From Chloroflexota bacterium (GTDB lineage: Bacteria; Chloroflexota; Anaerolineae; Anaerolineales; Villigracilaceae), in the NCBI GenBank assembly GCA_016213105.1, contig JACRBN010000005.1, forward strand, positions 124,001 to 188,000: a stretch of 64,000 bases of DNA, in the 5' to 3' direction. The first letter of the stretch is position 1. The number at the start of each line of letters is the position of its first letter. The position numbers and the translations under genes are program-made. The notes beneath the pieces are model-generated. The model saw nothing but the letters and a program-made list of their open reading frames with translations, searched no databases and was not told the DNA's origin. This document shows, in pieces, positions 30,519-39,980 of this stretch.

Positions 30519-33500
30519 ATGAAAAAACTGCACTATGCAATTTTCTACCTGATCCTGATTTTATTGGCAGGCTGCACGCCCTTGGAGCCGGCCGAACTCC
30601 AGGTGAAGGTTGCGCCGATGGGGCCGCAGGTCATCGCCCAGTCTCCCAGCACGGGGGAGCGCCTGGTGCTGGAACCCGTCATCGAGGTGCGCTTCGACCG
30701 CGAGATGAACAAGGCCAGCACAGTGGCGGCCTGGACTCTGCTCGATGCGCAGGATCGGCCCGTACAGGGCGATCTCGCCTGGGTCGACGGGACCCGCTTG
30801 CAGTTCAAGCCGGCCGCCAGGCTCGAGGCTGGCTCCGCCTATACGGGCGTCCTCGCCGCCACGGCAACCGCCCTGGATGGGATTCCCCTGGCGGGGGAAT
30901 TGCGCATCCCATACCTGACCGTGGACGCCTTGACGGTCAGCCAGGTATTCCCGAAGGATGCAGTGGGGAATGTCACGACCGATACGAACATCACGGTCAT
31001 TTTCAATAAACCCGTCGTGCCCCTGACCATCCTGGAGGAGCGCGGGGAGTTGCCCGACCCGCTTACGATCTACCCTGCCGTGGACGGCACGGGCGAGTGG
31101 ATCAACTCCTCGGTCTACGTTTTCGAGCCTGCTGCGCCCATGACCAGCGCAACGCAATACAAGGTATTGATCCGCCCGGGCCTGACCGATACGACCGGCA
31201 GCGAGCTGGCGGAGACCCACACCTGGACATTTACCACCATGCCGCCGCTGGTCTCGCATTATTCGCTGGTCAATGGGGAGATGAATCCCACCGACCTGGT
31301 CAGGAACGTCCTGCTGGATCAGGCGTTCGAGATCGCCTTCACCCAGCCCATGCAGGCAGGCAGCGTGGAAAATGCGCTGGCGCTGACCAACCGTGAGACG
31401 GGGGCGGCGGTCGCGCTCGACCTGACCTGGAATGAGAACGTGACCCTGCTGACGATCAAGCCCAAACAGCAGCTGGAGCTGGCCAGCTTCTATGATTTGG
31501 TGCTGGCTGACAATATCCAGGCGGCCGATGGGGGCCTGGTGCCCCAGGGCGTCACCCTGAAAATCTCCACGGTGCCCCAGCCGCAAATCCTGGGCACGGA
31601 TCCATCTGCGGACAGCAAAGCCAAAAGCTATTTTTCGCGGGCGATCATCAATTTCGCGTCGCCCATGGACGAAACCAGCTTCGAGGGCAGGATCAAGATT
31701 TCCCCCCAGCCCGAAAACATCGATATGTACTACTACAATTATGGCAGTTGGAGCCTGTCGATTGGCAGCTTCGAACCCTCCACGGAATATGTGGTGCGCA
31801 TCCTGCCGGGCTTGAAGGATATTTACGGCAACGAGATCCAAAGTGAGTATGCCTTCAGCTTCACCACCGGGCGGCGCGATCCCTTTGCGTATATGCTGCT
31901 GCCGTACGACACGCTGGTCTATCGCGAACAGGGCAAACAGGAAATCTATTTCCAGTACACCAACGCGACGGATATCAACATATCGGTTTATGAACTCAGC
32001 TTCGAGGAATTCTCCCGTTACGAATATGGGGATGCGCGCGCTGCCTACTTCAACCCCGGGGAAAAGGCGCCTGTTTTGAGTTGGACGCCCGCGGGCGAGA
32101 TGGAGGAGAATGCCATCCGCCGCGTCAGGCTTGACTTTGCGCAGTTGGGCGGAGCGCTCAAAACGGGATACTACGTCATCGGTCTGCAAGCCGAGCCGTT
32201 CGAAACCAGCAGGCATTTCCTGCAGGCCGCCACCTTTGTGGTCGCCTCGGACAACCTGACCTTCAAGACCACTCCCACCGAGGCCCTGGCCTGGCTGGTG
32301 GATGTGGAGACGGGCGAGCCGGTCGAAGGCGTACCCGTCACCGTGTATAACGATAAAATGGCGGCCCTGAAAACGGTGAAAACGAACCGCGACGGGTTGG
32401 CGTATTTTTCCAACGTGGACAAGCCCTTCTTCGCCCGCGCCGAGGGTGGGGAACGCCTGGCCTATGCCGCGCGGAATTGGGGCAGCGGGGTATCCTTTGG
32501 CGAGTATGGGGTCTGGACGCAATATTACGGCGACACGTCCGGGCCTTTTGCCTACCTGTACACCGACCGTCCGCTCTATCGCCCGGGCCAGGACGTGATG
32601 TTCAAAGGCATCGTCCGCAACCAGGATGACCTGCATTACAGCCTGCCCGGTGAAACCCAGATTTTCGTGAAAATCTTCAACAGCGAAGGCGAGGAGGTGT
32701 ATCGCGAAACGCTGAATCTTTCGGAGATGGGCACCTTCGACGCGAAGTTCAAGATCGCAGAAGATGCCATGGTGGGCACCTACGACATATACGCCGGCTT
32801 CGAACCTGACGAGATATTTGCCAGCATGTCCTTCCGTGTGGCGGAGTATCGCAAGCCCGAATTCGAGGTGACGACCAGCGCGAAGGAGGCGGGCGTGCTG
32901 GCGGGCGACCCTGTCACCTTCGAGCTGGATGCGGCCTATTACTCGGGCGGCAGCGTGGATGGCGCGCAGGTCGAGTGGTTCACCGAGGCTTCCCTTTATA
33001 GCTTCAATCCTTCCCCTGAGTATGCAAACTACAGTTTCAGCGACTCGAACTTCGACTGGTACAGTTACAACGCCAGCCAGCCCTCGGGCGGGACTTTGAA
33101 TGAAGGCTCAGGGGAAACCGATGACCAGGGTCGCTTCTCCGTGGAGCAGCCCTCCAGCCTGGGCGAGGATAACCTCAGCCGCCGCATCAACTTCAGCGCG
33201 AACGTGACCGACGTGGCGGGCAACCTTGTCAGCGCGGGTACCAGCGTGGTCGTGCATCAGAGCGCGGTCTATGCAGGCATCCGCCCGCTGCAATATCTGG
33301 GCAGGCAGGGCGAGGCGCAGGCATTCGAAGTGGTCGCGCTCGATTGGGATTCCATTCCGCAGGCGGGAGCCACCGTCAGCGTGGAGATGATCAAGCAGGA
33401 ATGGTTCAGCGTCCAAAAGCAGGACAAGAACGGCAAGTTGACGTGGGAGACTTCCCTGAAGGAAACGCCGGTCGGTCAGGAGCCCGCCGTCCTCCTGGAT

Positions 33501-36410
33501 GAAAATGGGCTGGCCCAGGTCGAGTTTACGCCGGCCGAGGGCGGCACCTACAAGATCGTCGTCACTGTGAACGATGCGCAGGGTCACACGCACAAAGCCT
33601 CCACCCGTATCTGGGTGACGGGCAGGGACTTCATCCCCTGGCGGCAGACGAATGACCGCTCCTTTGAGCTGGTGGCCGACAAGGCACAGTATGCCCCGGG
33701 CGATACGGCCAAAGTCCTGATCGCCTCACCCTTCGATGGGGAAGTGTACGCGCTGGTGACCTATGAGCGCGGGCACGTCTACGAGCGCGAAGTTATCCTG
33801 CTCAAAGGCAACAGCACCATTTACGAACTGACTATTTCCAAGGATATGGCGCCTGGCGTCTATCTCTCGGTGACGGTCATCCGCGGTGCGCAGCAGGGCG
33901 GGCTGGACTTCAAGATGGGCGTGACACAGCTCAAGGTGGATACGACCCAGCAGGAACTCACGGTGAGTGTGACTGCCGATAAAGAGACGGCGGGTCCCGG
34001 CGACGAGGTGACCTATACGGTTGAGACCAAGGATGCCTCGGGGCAACCCGTTTCGGCTGAGGTCTCACTGGCCCTGGTGGACAAGGCCGTGCTGGCTTTG
34101 GCACCGTCCAATACCCTGCCGATGATCGAGGCTTTTTATCCGCAGCGGGCGTTGAGTGTGCAGACCGCGGTCGGCATTGTGCAAAATGCGGAGGATTTCA
34201 ACGCGAACTATGAAGGCACCGAAACCGACGGCCTGGCCATGGGCAGCGGCGGAGGCGGCAAAGGCGCGGGCGACCTGGGCGTGATCGACGTGCGCCAGAA
34301 CTTCAAGGATACGGCCTACTTCCGCGCCGTGGTGCAGACCGACGAGAACGGCACCGCCAGCGTGACCGTGACCCTGCCTGACAACCTGACCACCTGGCGG
34401 ATGGATGCCCGCGCCGTAACGGAGGATTCCCGCGTCGGCCAGACGACGAGTGAGCTGGTCTCCGCCAAACCGGTTTTCATCCAGATCCAGACGCCGCGCT
34501 TCTTTGTCGTGGGTGATTCTGCGCAGTTGGGCGCAGCCGTCCACAACAACACGGATGTCGATATGCAGGTCACGGTGGCGCTGGATGCGCAGGGCGTGAC
34601 GATGAAGAGTGGGAAGACGCACGTGGTGGATGTGCCCGCCCGCTCCCAGGCTTACGTGACCTGGGACGTGAAGGTCAAGGCCGATGCCACACGCGTGGAC
34701 TTGCTAGCGAGCGCGGTCGGCGGCGGATACGAAGACAGCACCCGTCCCACCCTGGGTACGTTGGATGGGAACGGCATCCCCGTCTACTCCTATCGCGTGA
34801 CGGAAACGGTCGGCACCTCGGGCATCCTGACGGAGGCGGGGTCGGCCAACGAGCTGGTCGTCCTGCCCGAGTCGATCGACGCCAGCCGCGCCGAACTGTC
34901 GGTGGAGCTTTCGCCCTCACTGGCCGCCTCCATGACCGACGGCCTGACCTTCCTGCGCGATTATCCGCACCTGTGCATGGAGCAGACCGTTTCACGCTTC
35001 CTGCCCAATGTGCTCTCCGCGCGCGCGCTCAAACTGGCGGGGATGAAGAGTCCGCTCGAGGATGGCCTGGATGTAAACGTCAACCTGGCCCTGCAGAGGA
35101 TCTACGCCAACCAGATCAGCGATGGCGGCTGGGGCTGGTGGAGCAGCAACGAGAGCCAGCCATTGACCACGGCTTACGTTTTGCTGGGGCTGGTCGAGGC
35201 GCGCCATTCAGGTTATGCGGTCTCGAAGGATGTGATCGAACGCGGCCTGGATTATTTAACCTCCCGCCTGCCGAAACTGCACGTCAATTCGAGCACGACC
35301 GATTACAACCGCCAGGCCTTCATTATCTACGTGCTGGCGCGGGCAGGCGAGCCGCACGCCACGCAGATGAACTTCCTGTTTACCCATAAGGAAAAACTGG
35401 ATGTGTATGCGGAGGCCTACCTGACCCATGCCCTGTTCCTTGCCAACCCCGAGGACGAACGCATCGCGACCCTGTTGTCCGATATCACCGGGACGGCGAT
35501 TTTGTCCGCGGCGGGCACGCACTGGCAGGAGAAGGCGCCCGATTATTGGAACTGGAACACCGACAAGCGCACAACCGCCATCGTGCTGAACATGCTCACG
35601 GATGTCGATCCAAAGAATCCGCTGACAGCCAACGCCGTGCGCTGGGTGATGGCCAACCGCAGGGGCGGCAGCTTCGACTCGACCCAGGAGACGGCCTGGA
35701 CTCTGATGGCCCTGACCAACTGGCTGAAGGTCTCGGGCGAGTTGGAGAGCAATTATCACCTGGCGGTGGGATTGAACGGCACGTTGGTGCAGGAAGCCAG
35801 CATCACAAAGGAGAATCTCTCCGACCCGTTGGTGGTCAGGCAGGCTCTGGTGGACGAGGTCAACACCCTGGTCATTTCCCGCGACGGGAACAAGGGCAAC
35901 CTGTACTACAGCGCCTACCTCGACGTATCCCTGCCCGTCGAACAGATCGAGGCGTATGATCACGGTATCGCGGTCTCGCGCCAATACTATGCCTTGAATG
36001 ACTTCGAGACGCCCATCACCGAGATCCAGCGCGGGGAACTGGTGCAGGTGCGCGTGACCGTCGTGGTATCCGAGTCCCTGCATTATGTTGTGGTGAACGA
36101 TCCGCTGCCCGCAGGCTTCGAAGGTGTGGACGCTTCGCTGAATACGAGCGCGGAAGTGCCCACGTCCCTCTCCAGGGAAACGTTCAAACTGCGCGGCTGG
36201 GGTTGGTGGTACTTCAACTATATCGGCATGTTCGATGAGAAGGTGGTGCTCTCTGCAGAGTATCTTCCCCAGGGAACCTACGTCTTCACCTACCTGGCGC
36301 GCGCCAGCACGGCGGGCACCTTCCAGGTCATCCCAGTCACGGCTCAGGAGTTCTATTTCCCCGATGTGGCGGGACGTGGGGATGGGAGTATCTTTGTGGT
36401 GAAGCCGTAG
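30519..36410 (+). CDS. Bacterial alpha-2-macroglobulin family lipoprotein
   Basis: A 1963-residue envelope protein that traps proteases by a thioester mechanism. The signal peptide ends in lipobox LAGC (Cys19). Several Ig-like/Big_5 domains follow in the first ~450 residues (PVIEVRFDREMN, ATQYKVLIRPGL). Then come macroglobulin domains (VDVETGEPVEGVPVTVYNDK, YLYTDRPLYRPGQDV), the alpha-2-macroglobulin domain (TWRMDARAVTEDSRVG), and the thioester motif CMEQ with Cys1486. The helical complement-like domain continues to the C-terminus. Longer than E. coli YfhM (about 1650 aa), mainly at the N-terminus. Convergent with the PBP1C gene, the partner known from E. coli and others. A terminator lies at 36445-36465. 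Confidence 0.95.
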   Translation: MKKLHYAIFYLILILLAGCTPLEPAELQVKVAPMGPQVIAQSPSTGERLVLEPVIEVRFDREMNKASTVAAWTLLDAQDRPVQGDLAWVDGTRLQFKPAARLEAGSAYTGVLAATATALDGIPLAGELRIPYLTVDALTVSQVFPKDAVGNVTTDTNITVIFNKPVVPLTILEERGELPDPLTIYPAVDGTGEWINSSVYVFEPAAPMTSATQYKVLIRPGLTDTTGSELAETHTWTFTTMPPLVSHYSLVNGEMNPTDLVRNVLLDQAFEIAFTQPMQAGSVENALALTNRETGAAVALDLTWNENVTLLTIKPKQQLELASFYDLVLADNIQAADGGLVPQGVTLKISTVPQPQILGTDPSADSKAKSYFSRAIINFASPMDETSFEGRIKISPQPENIDMYYYNYGSWSLSIGSFEPSTEYVVRILPGLKDIYGNEIQSEYAFSFTTGRRDPFAYMLLPYDTLVYREQGKQEIYFQYTNATDINISVYELSFEEFSRYEYGDARAAYFNPGEKAPVLSWTPAGEMEENAIRRVRLDFAQLGGALKTGYYVIGLQAEPFETSRHFLQAATFVVASDNLTFKTTPTEALAWLVDVETGEPVEGVPVTVYNDKMAALKTVKTNRDGLAYFSNVDKPFFARAEGGERLAYAARNWGSGVSFGEYGVWTQYYGDTSGPFAYLYTDRPLYRPGQDVMFKGIVRNQDDLHYSLPGETQIFVKIFNSEGEEVYRETLNLSEMGTFDAKFKIAEDAMVGTYDIYAGFEPDEIFASMSFRVAEYRKPEFEVTTSAKEAGVLAGDPVTFELDAAYYSGGSVDGAQVEWFTEASLYSFNPSPEYANYSFSDSNFDWYSYNASQPSGGTLNEGSGETDDQGRFSVEQPSSLGEDNLSRRINFSANVTDVAGNLVSAGTSVVVHQSAVYAGIRPLQYLGRQGEAQAFEVVALDWDSIPQAGATVSVEMIKQEWFSVQKQDKNGKLTWETSLKETPVGQEPAVLLDENGLAQVEFTPAEGGTYKIVVTVNDAQGHTHKASTRIWVTGRDFIPWRQTNDRSFELVADKAQYAPGDTAKVLIASPFDGEVYALVTYERGHVYEREVILLKGNSTIYELTISKDMAPGVYLSVTVIRGAQQGGLDFKMGVTQLKVDTTQQELTVSVTADKETAGPGDEVTYTVETKDASGQPVSAEVSLALVDKAVLALAPSNTLPMIEAFYPQRALSVQTAVGIVQNAEDFNANYEGTETDGLAMGSGGGGKGAGDLGVIDVRQNFKDTAYFRAVVQTDENGTASVTVTLPDNLTTWRMDARAVTEDSRVGQTTSELVSAKPVFIQIQTPRFFVVGDSAQLGAAVHNNTDVDMQVTVALDAQGVTMKSGKTHVVDVPARSQAYVTWDVKVKADATRVDLLASAVGGGYEDSTRPTLGTLDGNGIPVYSYRVTETVGTSGILTEAGSANELVVLPESIDASRAELSVELSPSLAASMTDGLTFLRDYPHLCMEQTVSRFLPNVLSARALKLAGMKSPLEDGLDVNVNLALQRIYANQISDGGWGWWSSNESQPLTTAYVLLGLVEARHSGYAVSKDVIERGLDYLTSRLPKLHVNSSTTDYNRQAFIIYVLARAGEPHATQMNFLFTHKEKLDVYAEAYLTHALFLANPEDERIATLLSDITGTAILSAAGTHWQEKAPDYWNWNTDKRTTAIVLNMLTDVDPKNPLTANAVRWVMANRRGGSFDSTQETAWTLMALTNWLKVSGELESNYHLAVGLNGTLVQEASITKENLSDPLVVRQALVDEVNTLVISRDGNKGNLYYSAYLDVSLPVEQIEAYDHGIAVSRQYYALNDFETPITEIQRGELVQVRVTVVVSESLHYVVVNDPLPAGFEGVDASLNTSAEVPTSLSRETFKLRGWGWWYFNYIGMFDEKVVLSAEYLPQGTYVFTYLARASTAGTFQVIPVTAQEFYFPDVAGRGDGSIFVVKP

Positions 36411-36444
36411 AGAGGGAGAAGAGAGTAGAGAGAAGTGAGCAGTA

Positions 36445-36474
36445 GCGCGAGATATTATCTCGCGCCACTTTTTT
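36445..36474 (+). terminator. Terminator of the alpha-2-macroglobulin gene, built from a 3-nt-loop palindrome
   Basis: GCGCGAGAT (36445-36453), loop ATT, ATCTCGCGC (36457-36465), then CACTTTTTTG. The stem is perfect and the T tract follows after two bases. Confidence 0.75.
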
Positions 36475-36501
36475 GTAGGGCAAATTGCCAATTTGCCCTA
36501 C
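36475..36501. repeat. 3-nt-loop palindrome covering the PBP1C stop codon
   Basis: GTAGGGCAAATT (36475-36486), loop GCC, AATTTGCCCTAC (36490-36501): a perfect 12-3-12 palindrome. The right arm contains the stop codon of the PBP1C gene (36498-36500). A related copy is at 40619-40637. Confidence 0.8.
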
Positions 36502-38903
36502 GGGCTTAGAACGGTGATAACGATAGGCGGTGTGGTGAGGATTTGTCCATCCACGGTGACGGCCTCCAGCCAGATGCGGTGTTCGCCGACGGCCAGCGGC
36601 CACCAGGTTCGATACGGCGCGGAGGTGAGCGTGATGAAGACGTTTCCGTCCACGATGACCGAGAGGCTGGTCAATGCCTGGCGGCTCTCGGCCTGGATGG
36701 GAATCTGCTGGGACTGCGGGTCGAGGTCAGCAGAGAGGCGATAGGTGATGTCGGCGGCGGGGGAGATCATCACCAGGGGCGAGGCTTGGGAAACGGGAGC
36801 AGTCGACAGGTCAGCGAGCAGGGGCAAGCCCTGGCTGCGCGCCCAGGGAAAGGCCGAGGCGGGCAAATCCAGCGCGATGACGGGGAGTCCATCCACCTCA
36901 ACTTGTTGATACAGAGTATCGGGCTGGGTTGGCTCGGTGCCCGCAATGAACCATTCCGTGCTGGTATTCGGGCAGAGCGGCGTGGGTAACATGCCTGAGA
37001 GCGTACAGACCTGCGCCTGGACGAGTCCCTCGGGGCGGACGAAGGGTTGGTCTGGCTGACCCGTCAGGGTGGCGCGCATGAAGTTGTTCCAGATGGGCGC
37101 CGCGCCCGTCAAGCCCGTGATGTTGTGCATGGCTTCGTAGTTGCTGTTGCCGACCCACACGCCGACGACCAGACTCGGCGTGTAGCCAATTGTCCAATTG
37201 TCGTGGAAGTTGGTGGTGGTGCCTGTCTTGACGGCGGCGGTGCGGTCGAGCTTGAGGGTGCTGTTGCGCCCAAAGCCGATCTTGCGCGCCCCGTCGTCGC
37301 TGAGGATGTCGCTGATCAGCCAGGCTACGCGCGGATCGAAGAGCTGCACCTGCGGACTTTTCTGCTCGGTGTAGAGCAGATGGCCGTCGAAGTCGCTCAC
37401 ATCCAGGATGGCGTAGCGGCTGGGATACGCGCCCTGATTGGCGAAGGCCGCGTAGGCGCTGGTCAGTTCGAGCAGGGACATCTGTCCGCCGCCGAGGGCC
37501 AGCGAGAGGTCATACTCGTCTGGGTCGGGACTCAGGGATTGGATGCCGAGCTTCCTGGCGAGGGTCAGGGTCGCGTCCACGCCGACATGGTCGAGGGTCA
37601 GCACGGCGGGAATGTTGAGCGACGATCCCAGCGCAATGCGGACGGGAATCGGGCCGTGTTCGAGGTTGTCGTAATTTTTTGGGATATAGGGCGTGCCGTC
37701 GTGGGTGGGGAAGGTCGTCTCCACGTCGAGCAGCGGTGTGGCGGCTGTCCACGGGGCGGGGGAGTTGGGAGAGAGGGCCTGGGCGTAGATGAAAGGCTTG
37801 AAAGCGGAACCAGACTGACGCGGCGAGATGGCCATATCCACCGAGCCGTTGATCTCCTCGTTGAAATAATCCGCGCTGCCGACCAGAGCCAGGATCTCGC
37901 CCGTGCGCGGATCCATCGCGACCAGCGCGGCGTTGTTGACGTTCTGGTCGAGCTCGCCTTCCTTCGGCGCGTACAAGGCGAGGCGGCGGGTGATGGTCTC
38001 CTCGGCCAGCTGTTGATAATCGAGGTCGAGCGTGGTGCGAACGATCAGGCTTTGCGTCGGCGCGAGTTCTCCGCTCTCGAAGAGTTTATCCATGCGGGCT
38101 TTGACGATCCACACGAAATGCGGCGCGTGGATCGGGAAAGGCGCGGGGTTATAGGCCAGCGGCGTGATCTCGGCCAGGGCGCGTTCCTCGGCTGTGATGA
38201 AGCCATCCTTCTGCATGAGTTCGAGTACGATGCGCTGGCGTTCCTGCGCGGCGGCGGGATCGATGAACGGGTTGTACAGGCTGGGCGCCTGCGGAAGCCC
38301 TGCAATCAGGGCGCACTCGTGCAGGAGCAGTCCGCTGGCGGGTTTATCGAAATAGATTTGCGCAGCGGCTTCCACGCCGTAGGCGAAACTGCCGTAGTAG
38401 GTCTGGTTGAGGTAGAGTGCGAGAATTTCATCCTTCGAGAGCTGGCGTGACATCTGCCAGGCCAGCACGGCCTCGCGCAGTTTACGGCGTAGCGTGCGCT
38501 GACTGAGTTCCTCGGGCAGGAGCAGGTTGCGCGCCACCTGCTGGGTGATGGTGCTGCCGCCCGCGATGGTCTCACCGCCGGTCAGGTTGATCCAGAAGGC
38601 GCGCGCGATCCCTTCCACATCCACGCCTGGGTTCTCGTAAAAGTTGCGATCCTCGATGGCGATGGAGGCATCCTGCATACACTGCGGGATGGATTCCAGC
38701 GGCAGGACGGCGTTGCGTCCGCCCACCTCAGGCATGATCTCGTAGAGCAGGCGTCCGTTGCGATCCGTGACCCGGATGCTGGGTTGGTTCAGCTTCGACG
38801 GCAGGGAATCCACTGAAGGCAGGTCGTGGAAGAGATAAATGGAAACGCCCGCGATGAGCAGGAGGATGGTGAGGATGAAGTACCAGAAGTTTTTTCGTTT
38901 CAT
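36498..38903 (-). CDS. pbpC: Penicillin-binding protein 1C (bifunctional peptidoglycan synthase)
   Basis: An 801-residue class A PBP. It has an N-terminal membrane anchor (about 6-25), a GT51 transglycosylase (IAIEDRNFYENPGVDVEGIA, ATNGGSTITQQ-like segment), and a transpeptidase with Ser366 in SAFK, SLN in GSSLNIPAV, and KTGTTT. A C-terminal BiPBP_C-type domain (ISPAADITYRLSADLD to the end) is specific to PBP1C. The start is the ATG at 38901-38903; a TTG six codons upstream is less likely. Convergent with the alpha-2-macroglobulin gene; in other bacteria the two are an operon and are thought to guard and repair the envelope. Confidence 0.94.
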   Translation of the reverse strand: MKRKNFWYFILTILLLIAGVSIYLFHDLPSVDSLPSKLNQPSIRVTDRNGRLLYEIMPEVGGRNAVLPLESIPQCMQDASIAIEDRNFYENPGVDVEGIARAFWINLTGGETIAGGSTITQQVARNLLLPEELSQRTLRRKLREAVLAWQMSRQLSKDEILALYLNQTYYGSFAYGVEAAAQIYFDKPASGLLLHECALIAGLPQAPSLYNPFIDPAAAQERQRIVLELMQKDGFITAEERALAEITPLAYNPAPFPIHAPHFVWIVKARMDKLFESGELAPTQSLIVRTTLDLDYQQLAEETITRRLALYAPKEGELDQNVNNAALVAMDPRTGEILALVGSADYFNEEINGSVDMAISPRQSGSAFKPFIYAQALSPNSPAPWTAATPLLDVETTFPTHDGTPYIPKNYDNLEHGPIPVRIALGSSLNIPAVLTLDHVGVDATLTLARKLGIQSLSPDPDEYDLSLALGGGQMSLLELTSAYAAFANQGAYPSRYAILDVSDFDGHLLYTEQKSPQVQLFDPRVAWLISDILSDDGARKIGFGRNSTLKLDRTAAVKTGTTTNFHDNWTIGYTPSLVVGVWVGNSNYEAMHNITGLTGAAPIWNNFMRATLTGQPDQPFVRPEGLVQAQVCTLSGMLPTPLCPNTSTEWFIAGTEPTQPDTLYQQVEVDGLPVIALDLPASAFPWARSQGLPLLADLSTAPVSQASPLVMISPAADITYRLSADLDPQSQQIPIQAESRQALTSLSVIVDGNVFITLTSAPYRTWWPLAVGEHRIWLEAVTVDGQILTTPPIVITVLSP

Positions 38904-38926
38904 CAGTGAAATTGTATCCAATCAAA

Positions 38927-38990
38927 TTTCGGGAGTCTGCGGGAAGATTCTCTTTAAAGACTCCGAAAGAACCTGCGAAGTTCCGAGGTG
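38927..38990. repeat. Degenerate inverted repeats upstream of PBP1C
   Basis: TTTCGGGAGTCT (38927-38938) faces AGACTCCGAAA (38958-38968), one base missing. It is followed by AACCTGCGAAGTTCCGAGGT (38970-38989), itself an imperfect palindrome. They look like worn copies of interspersed elements. Confidence 0.45.
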
Positions 38991-39043
38991 GGTGAATTAA
39001 CTCTCTCCTAAATTTTGACAATGGACGTGAAGCAAAATGAATA

Positions 39044-39066
39044 GCGGCGGATTACAAATCCGCCGC
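39044..39066. repeat. 3-nt-loop palindrome GCGGCGGATT-ACA-AATCCGCCGC
   Basis: Perfect 10-bp arms (39044-39053 and 39057-39066) with loop ACA. A truncated relative is at 30297-30313. Confidence 0.8.
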
Positions 39067-39093
39067 AAGCGTTTAAGATTCAAAACAATTTTT

Positions 39094-39159
39094 ACCGCAG
39101 AGTCGCTGAGGTCGCGGAGTCTTTTAAGGATGTCTCTGCGCTCCCTGTGACTCTGCAGT
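39094..39159. repeat. Interspersed inverted repeat ACCGCAGAG...CTCTGCAGT
   Basis: ACCGCAGAGTCGCTGAGGTC at 39094 onward faces an imperfect inverted copy ending CTCTGCAGT at 39159; about 20 of 28 arm positions match. It lies 20 bp downstream of the 39180-39962 gene. Confidence 0.6.
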
Positions 39160-39179
39160 GAAGGCTTGCGGTGAGATTC

Positions 39180-39962
39180 CTACCACTCGCATCCTGGGGT
39201 GGTCGTGATGCCTGCGTGTTTTCCCACACGTTTGTACATGGTCACATTCGTGAACGGCTCGCCCAAAATCCCGTCGTGGATGGCCCACGAGCGGCGGCGG
39301 ATTCCGTTCCCCGCATCGGGCTGGCGGAATGGGGTCGAGCCATCCAGCAAAGCGGAGATGTCGCCGCCTGGCTGGAAGCCCGCCTGGATGCTGTCCATCA
39401 GGCGTTTGCCCATCTGGTAGGCGAACCCGTAGCGCTCGAAGATGACGGCGTTGTGATAATACAGCGGCTCGACAAAATACATATCGTGTCCCAGGCTGGT
39501 GACGAAGCCCTCGAAGGCCTCGATGGCGTCACCCAGCAGGCGCACCCCGCGCCGCACCTGACCTGGGGCCAGCCCCGCTTCGAGGGCGGCCTGCTCCGCT
39601 GCGAGGTTGCGGTGGAGCGTGCCGAAGCGCGTGGGCGTGCCGTCGGGAAGCTTGTCCACGTCGAAGCGCTGGGAAGCGGGATTGTTCAGAATGTAGAGCA
39701 GGATGTGGATCTGGCCGTTGATGGTGTCGGTCAGATGCGCGTACAGGATCGGGTCGGGGAAATTCTGTTCGTGGTACAGGCTCATCTCCACGTCGCTGGA
39801 GCCTGGCGCGAACCTGAACTGCATGAAGGATTGCAATCGCTGGGAATCCGCTTCGGGCAGGTTGAAGCGCTCCAGCAGGGATTTTGGGATGTAGCGGGCG
39901 TAGATGGCCCGTTTTTCATCCTCGGGGAGTTTGTTGATGCCGCCGATGGTTGATGGGTTCAT
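39180..39962 (-). CDS. Conserved-looking hypothetical protein
   Basis: A 260-residue soluble protein that I do not recognise. It has no signal peptide or membrane segment. The first third is charged (INKLPEDEKRAIYARYIP); the middle has FRFAPGSSDVEMSLYHEQNF and ILYAHLTDTINGQIHILLYIL; the last third is glycine/arginine-rich. Codon pattern and the strong AGAGGAG site before the ATG at 39960-39962 support a real gene. It lies 18 bp after smpB and is probably co-transcribed with it. Function unknown. Confidence 0.75.
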   Translation of the reverse strand: MNPSTIGGINKLPEDEKRAIYARYIPKSLLERFNLPEADSQRLQSFMQFRFAPGSSDVEMSLYHEQNFPDPILYAHLTDTINGQIHILLYILNNPASQRFDVDKLPDGTPTRFGTLHRNLAAEQAALEAGLAPGQVRRGVRLLGDAIEAFEGFVTSLGHDMYFVEPLYYHNAVIFERYGFAYQMGKRLMDSIQAGFQPGGDISALLDGSTPFRQPDAGNGIRRRSWAIHDGILGEPFTNVTMYKRVGKHAGITTTPGCEW

Positions 39963-39980
39963 GTGCTCGCTCCTCTTTGC

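Noticed and set aside
30238-30540. 100-codon minus-strand open frame between the ROK and macroglobulin genes
   Set aside because: It overlaps the macroglobulin promoter and start, has no ribosome site and no recognisable domain.
30561-32636. 691-codon open frame on the minus strand opposite the alpha-2-macroglobulin gene
   Set aside because: Same reason: the plus strand is a convincing gene with lipobox and thioester, and the antisense frame shows no recognisable feature.
37047-38450. 467-codon open frame antisense to PBP1C
   Set aside because: PBP1C motifs on the minus strand are unambiguous; the antisense product lacks motifs and a start site.
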